Source: UBA1081 sp964613045
Lineage (GTDB): Bacteria > Bacillota > Clostridia > Oscillospirales > Acutalibacteraceae
Length of the DNA stretch: 31,781 nucleotides
Direction: 5' to 3'
NCBI GenBank assembly: GCA_964613045.1
Contig: CAZTFS010000011.1
Coordinates: forward strand, 1-31,781
Within the stretch, counting starts at the first letter, position 1. Every line of letters begins with the position of its first letter. This document shows, piece after piece, positions 31,738 through 31,781 of this stretch. The position numbers and the translations under genes are program-made. The notes under the pieces are model-generated. The model was not told the origin of the DNA. It did not search any database and was given only the letters and a program-made list of their open reading frames with translations.

Positions 31738-31781
31738 TGTTTATGCTTTGTTCCGCTCCAGAACACCATGTCGGCAAGAAG
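31734..31781 (-). CDS. C-terminal end of an unidentified protein, cut by window edge
   Basis: The minus strand is open from the window edge to a TAA at 31734-31736 and reads LLADMVFWSGTKHKQ. The last codons and stop lie in the terminus of the palindromic element. Too short to name; coding status is inferred from the same arrangement at the end of the GH3 gene. Confidence 0.4.
   Translation of the reverse strand, partial: LLADMVFWSGTKHKQ

Overview
The window looks like part of a Gram-positive, low-to-moderate GC anaerobe of the Clostridia, most likely a gut or rumen Oscillospiraceae/Ruminococcus-type bacterium from a draft or metagenomic assembly. The basis is: Firmicutes-style AGGAGG ribosome sites and TTG starts; a LexA operator of the GAAC-N4-GTTTG type; yycJ/walJ, rlmH, luxS and cysE-cysS; and secreted BspA-like leucine-rich proteins, one carrying a type I dockerin, which suggests a cellulosome-type organism. 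Species assignment is inference. A run of 100 Ns marks a scaffold join.

Left part (1-4932). A minus-strand operon encodes a lipoprotein, a two-TM zinc-ribbon protein broken by an apparent 1-nt deletion, and a ferredoxin-nitroreductase fusion cut by the window edge. A structured intergenic element with nested inverted repeats follows. Next come two overlapping minus-strand genes of unknown function (599 and 222 aa, possibly carbohydrate-active) and a divergent short cation diffusion facilitator.

Surface and sensory part (5017-14985). The most unusual gene encodes a complete ECF-sigma-like cytoplasmic part, one membrane helix and an extracellular GLUG-repeat region. It is followed by a BspA-like LRR membrane protein, a secreted SGNH hydrolase with an SLH region, DUF1294, a nitroreductase, an HD 5'-deoxynucleotidase (YfbR-like), a 2-keto-3-deoxygluconate kinase, the scaffold gap, and the secreted LRR-dockerin protein.

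Sugar part (15150-23104). A plus-strand operon encodes an MFS permease, a DUF4091 glycosidase-like enzyme and a metallophosphoesterase. It converges on a minus-strand operon with a membrane-anchored DUF4015 TIM-barrel protein and a GH3 beta-glucosidase. Uptake and cytoplasmic processing of glycan fragments is a plausible joint role.

Housekeeping part (23286-31781). lexA has two operator-like sites. The minus-strand cluster cysE-cysS-cytidylate-kinase-like follows, then tRNA-Val(GAC), a CorA-like transporter, yycJ-rlmH, murA, luxS, and the last 15 codons of an unidentified gene. Intergenic palindromic elements with termini close to AATTTGTC / GACAAATT occur at three places and look like a dispersed repeat family.

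Many promoters match the sigma-A consensus with exactly 17-bp spacing. The two LRR genes both have a perfect TTGACA-17-TATAAT.
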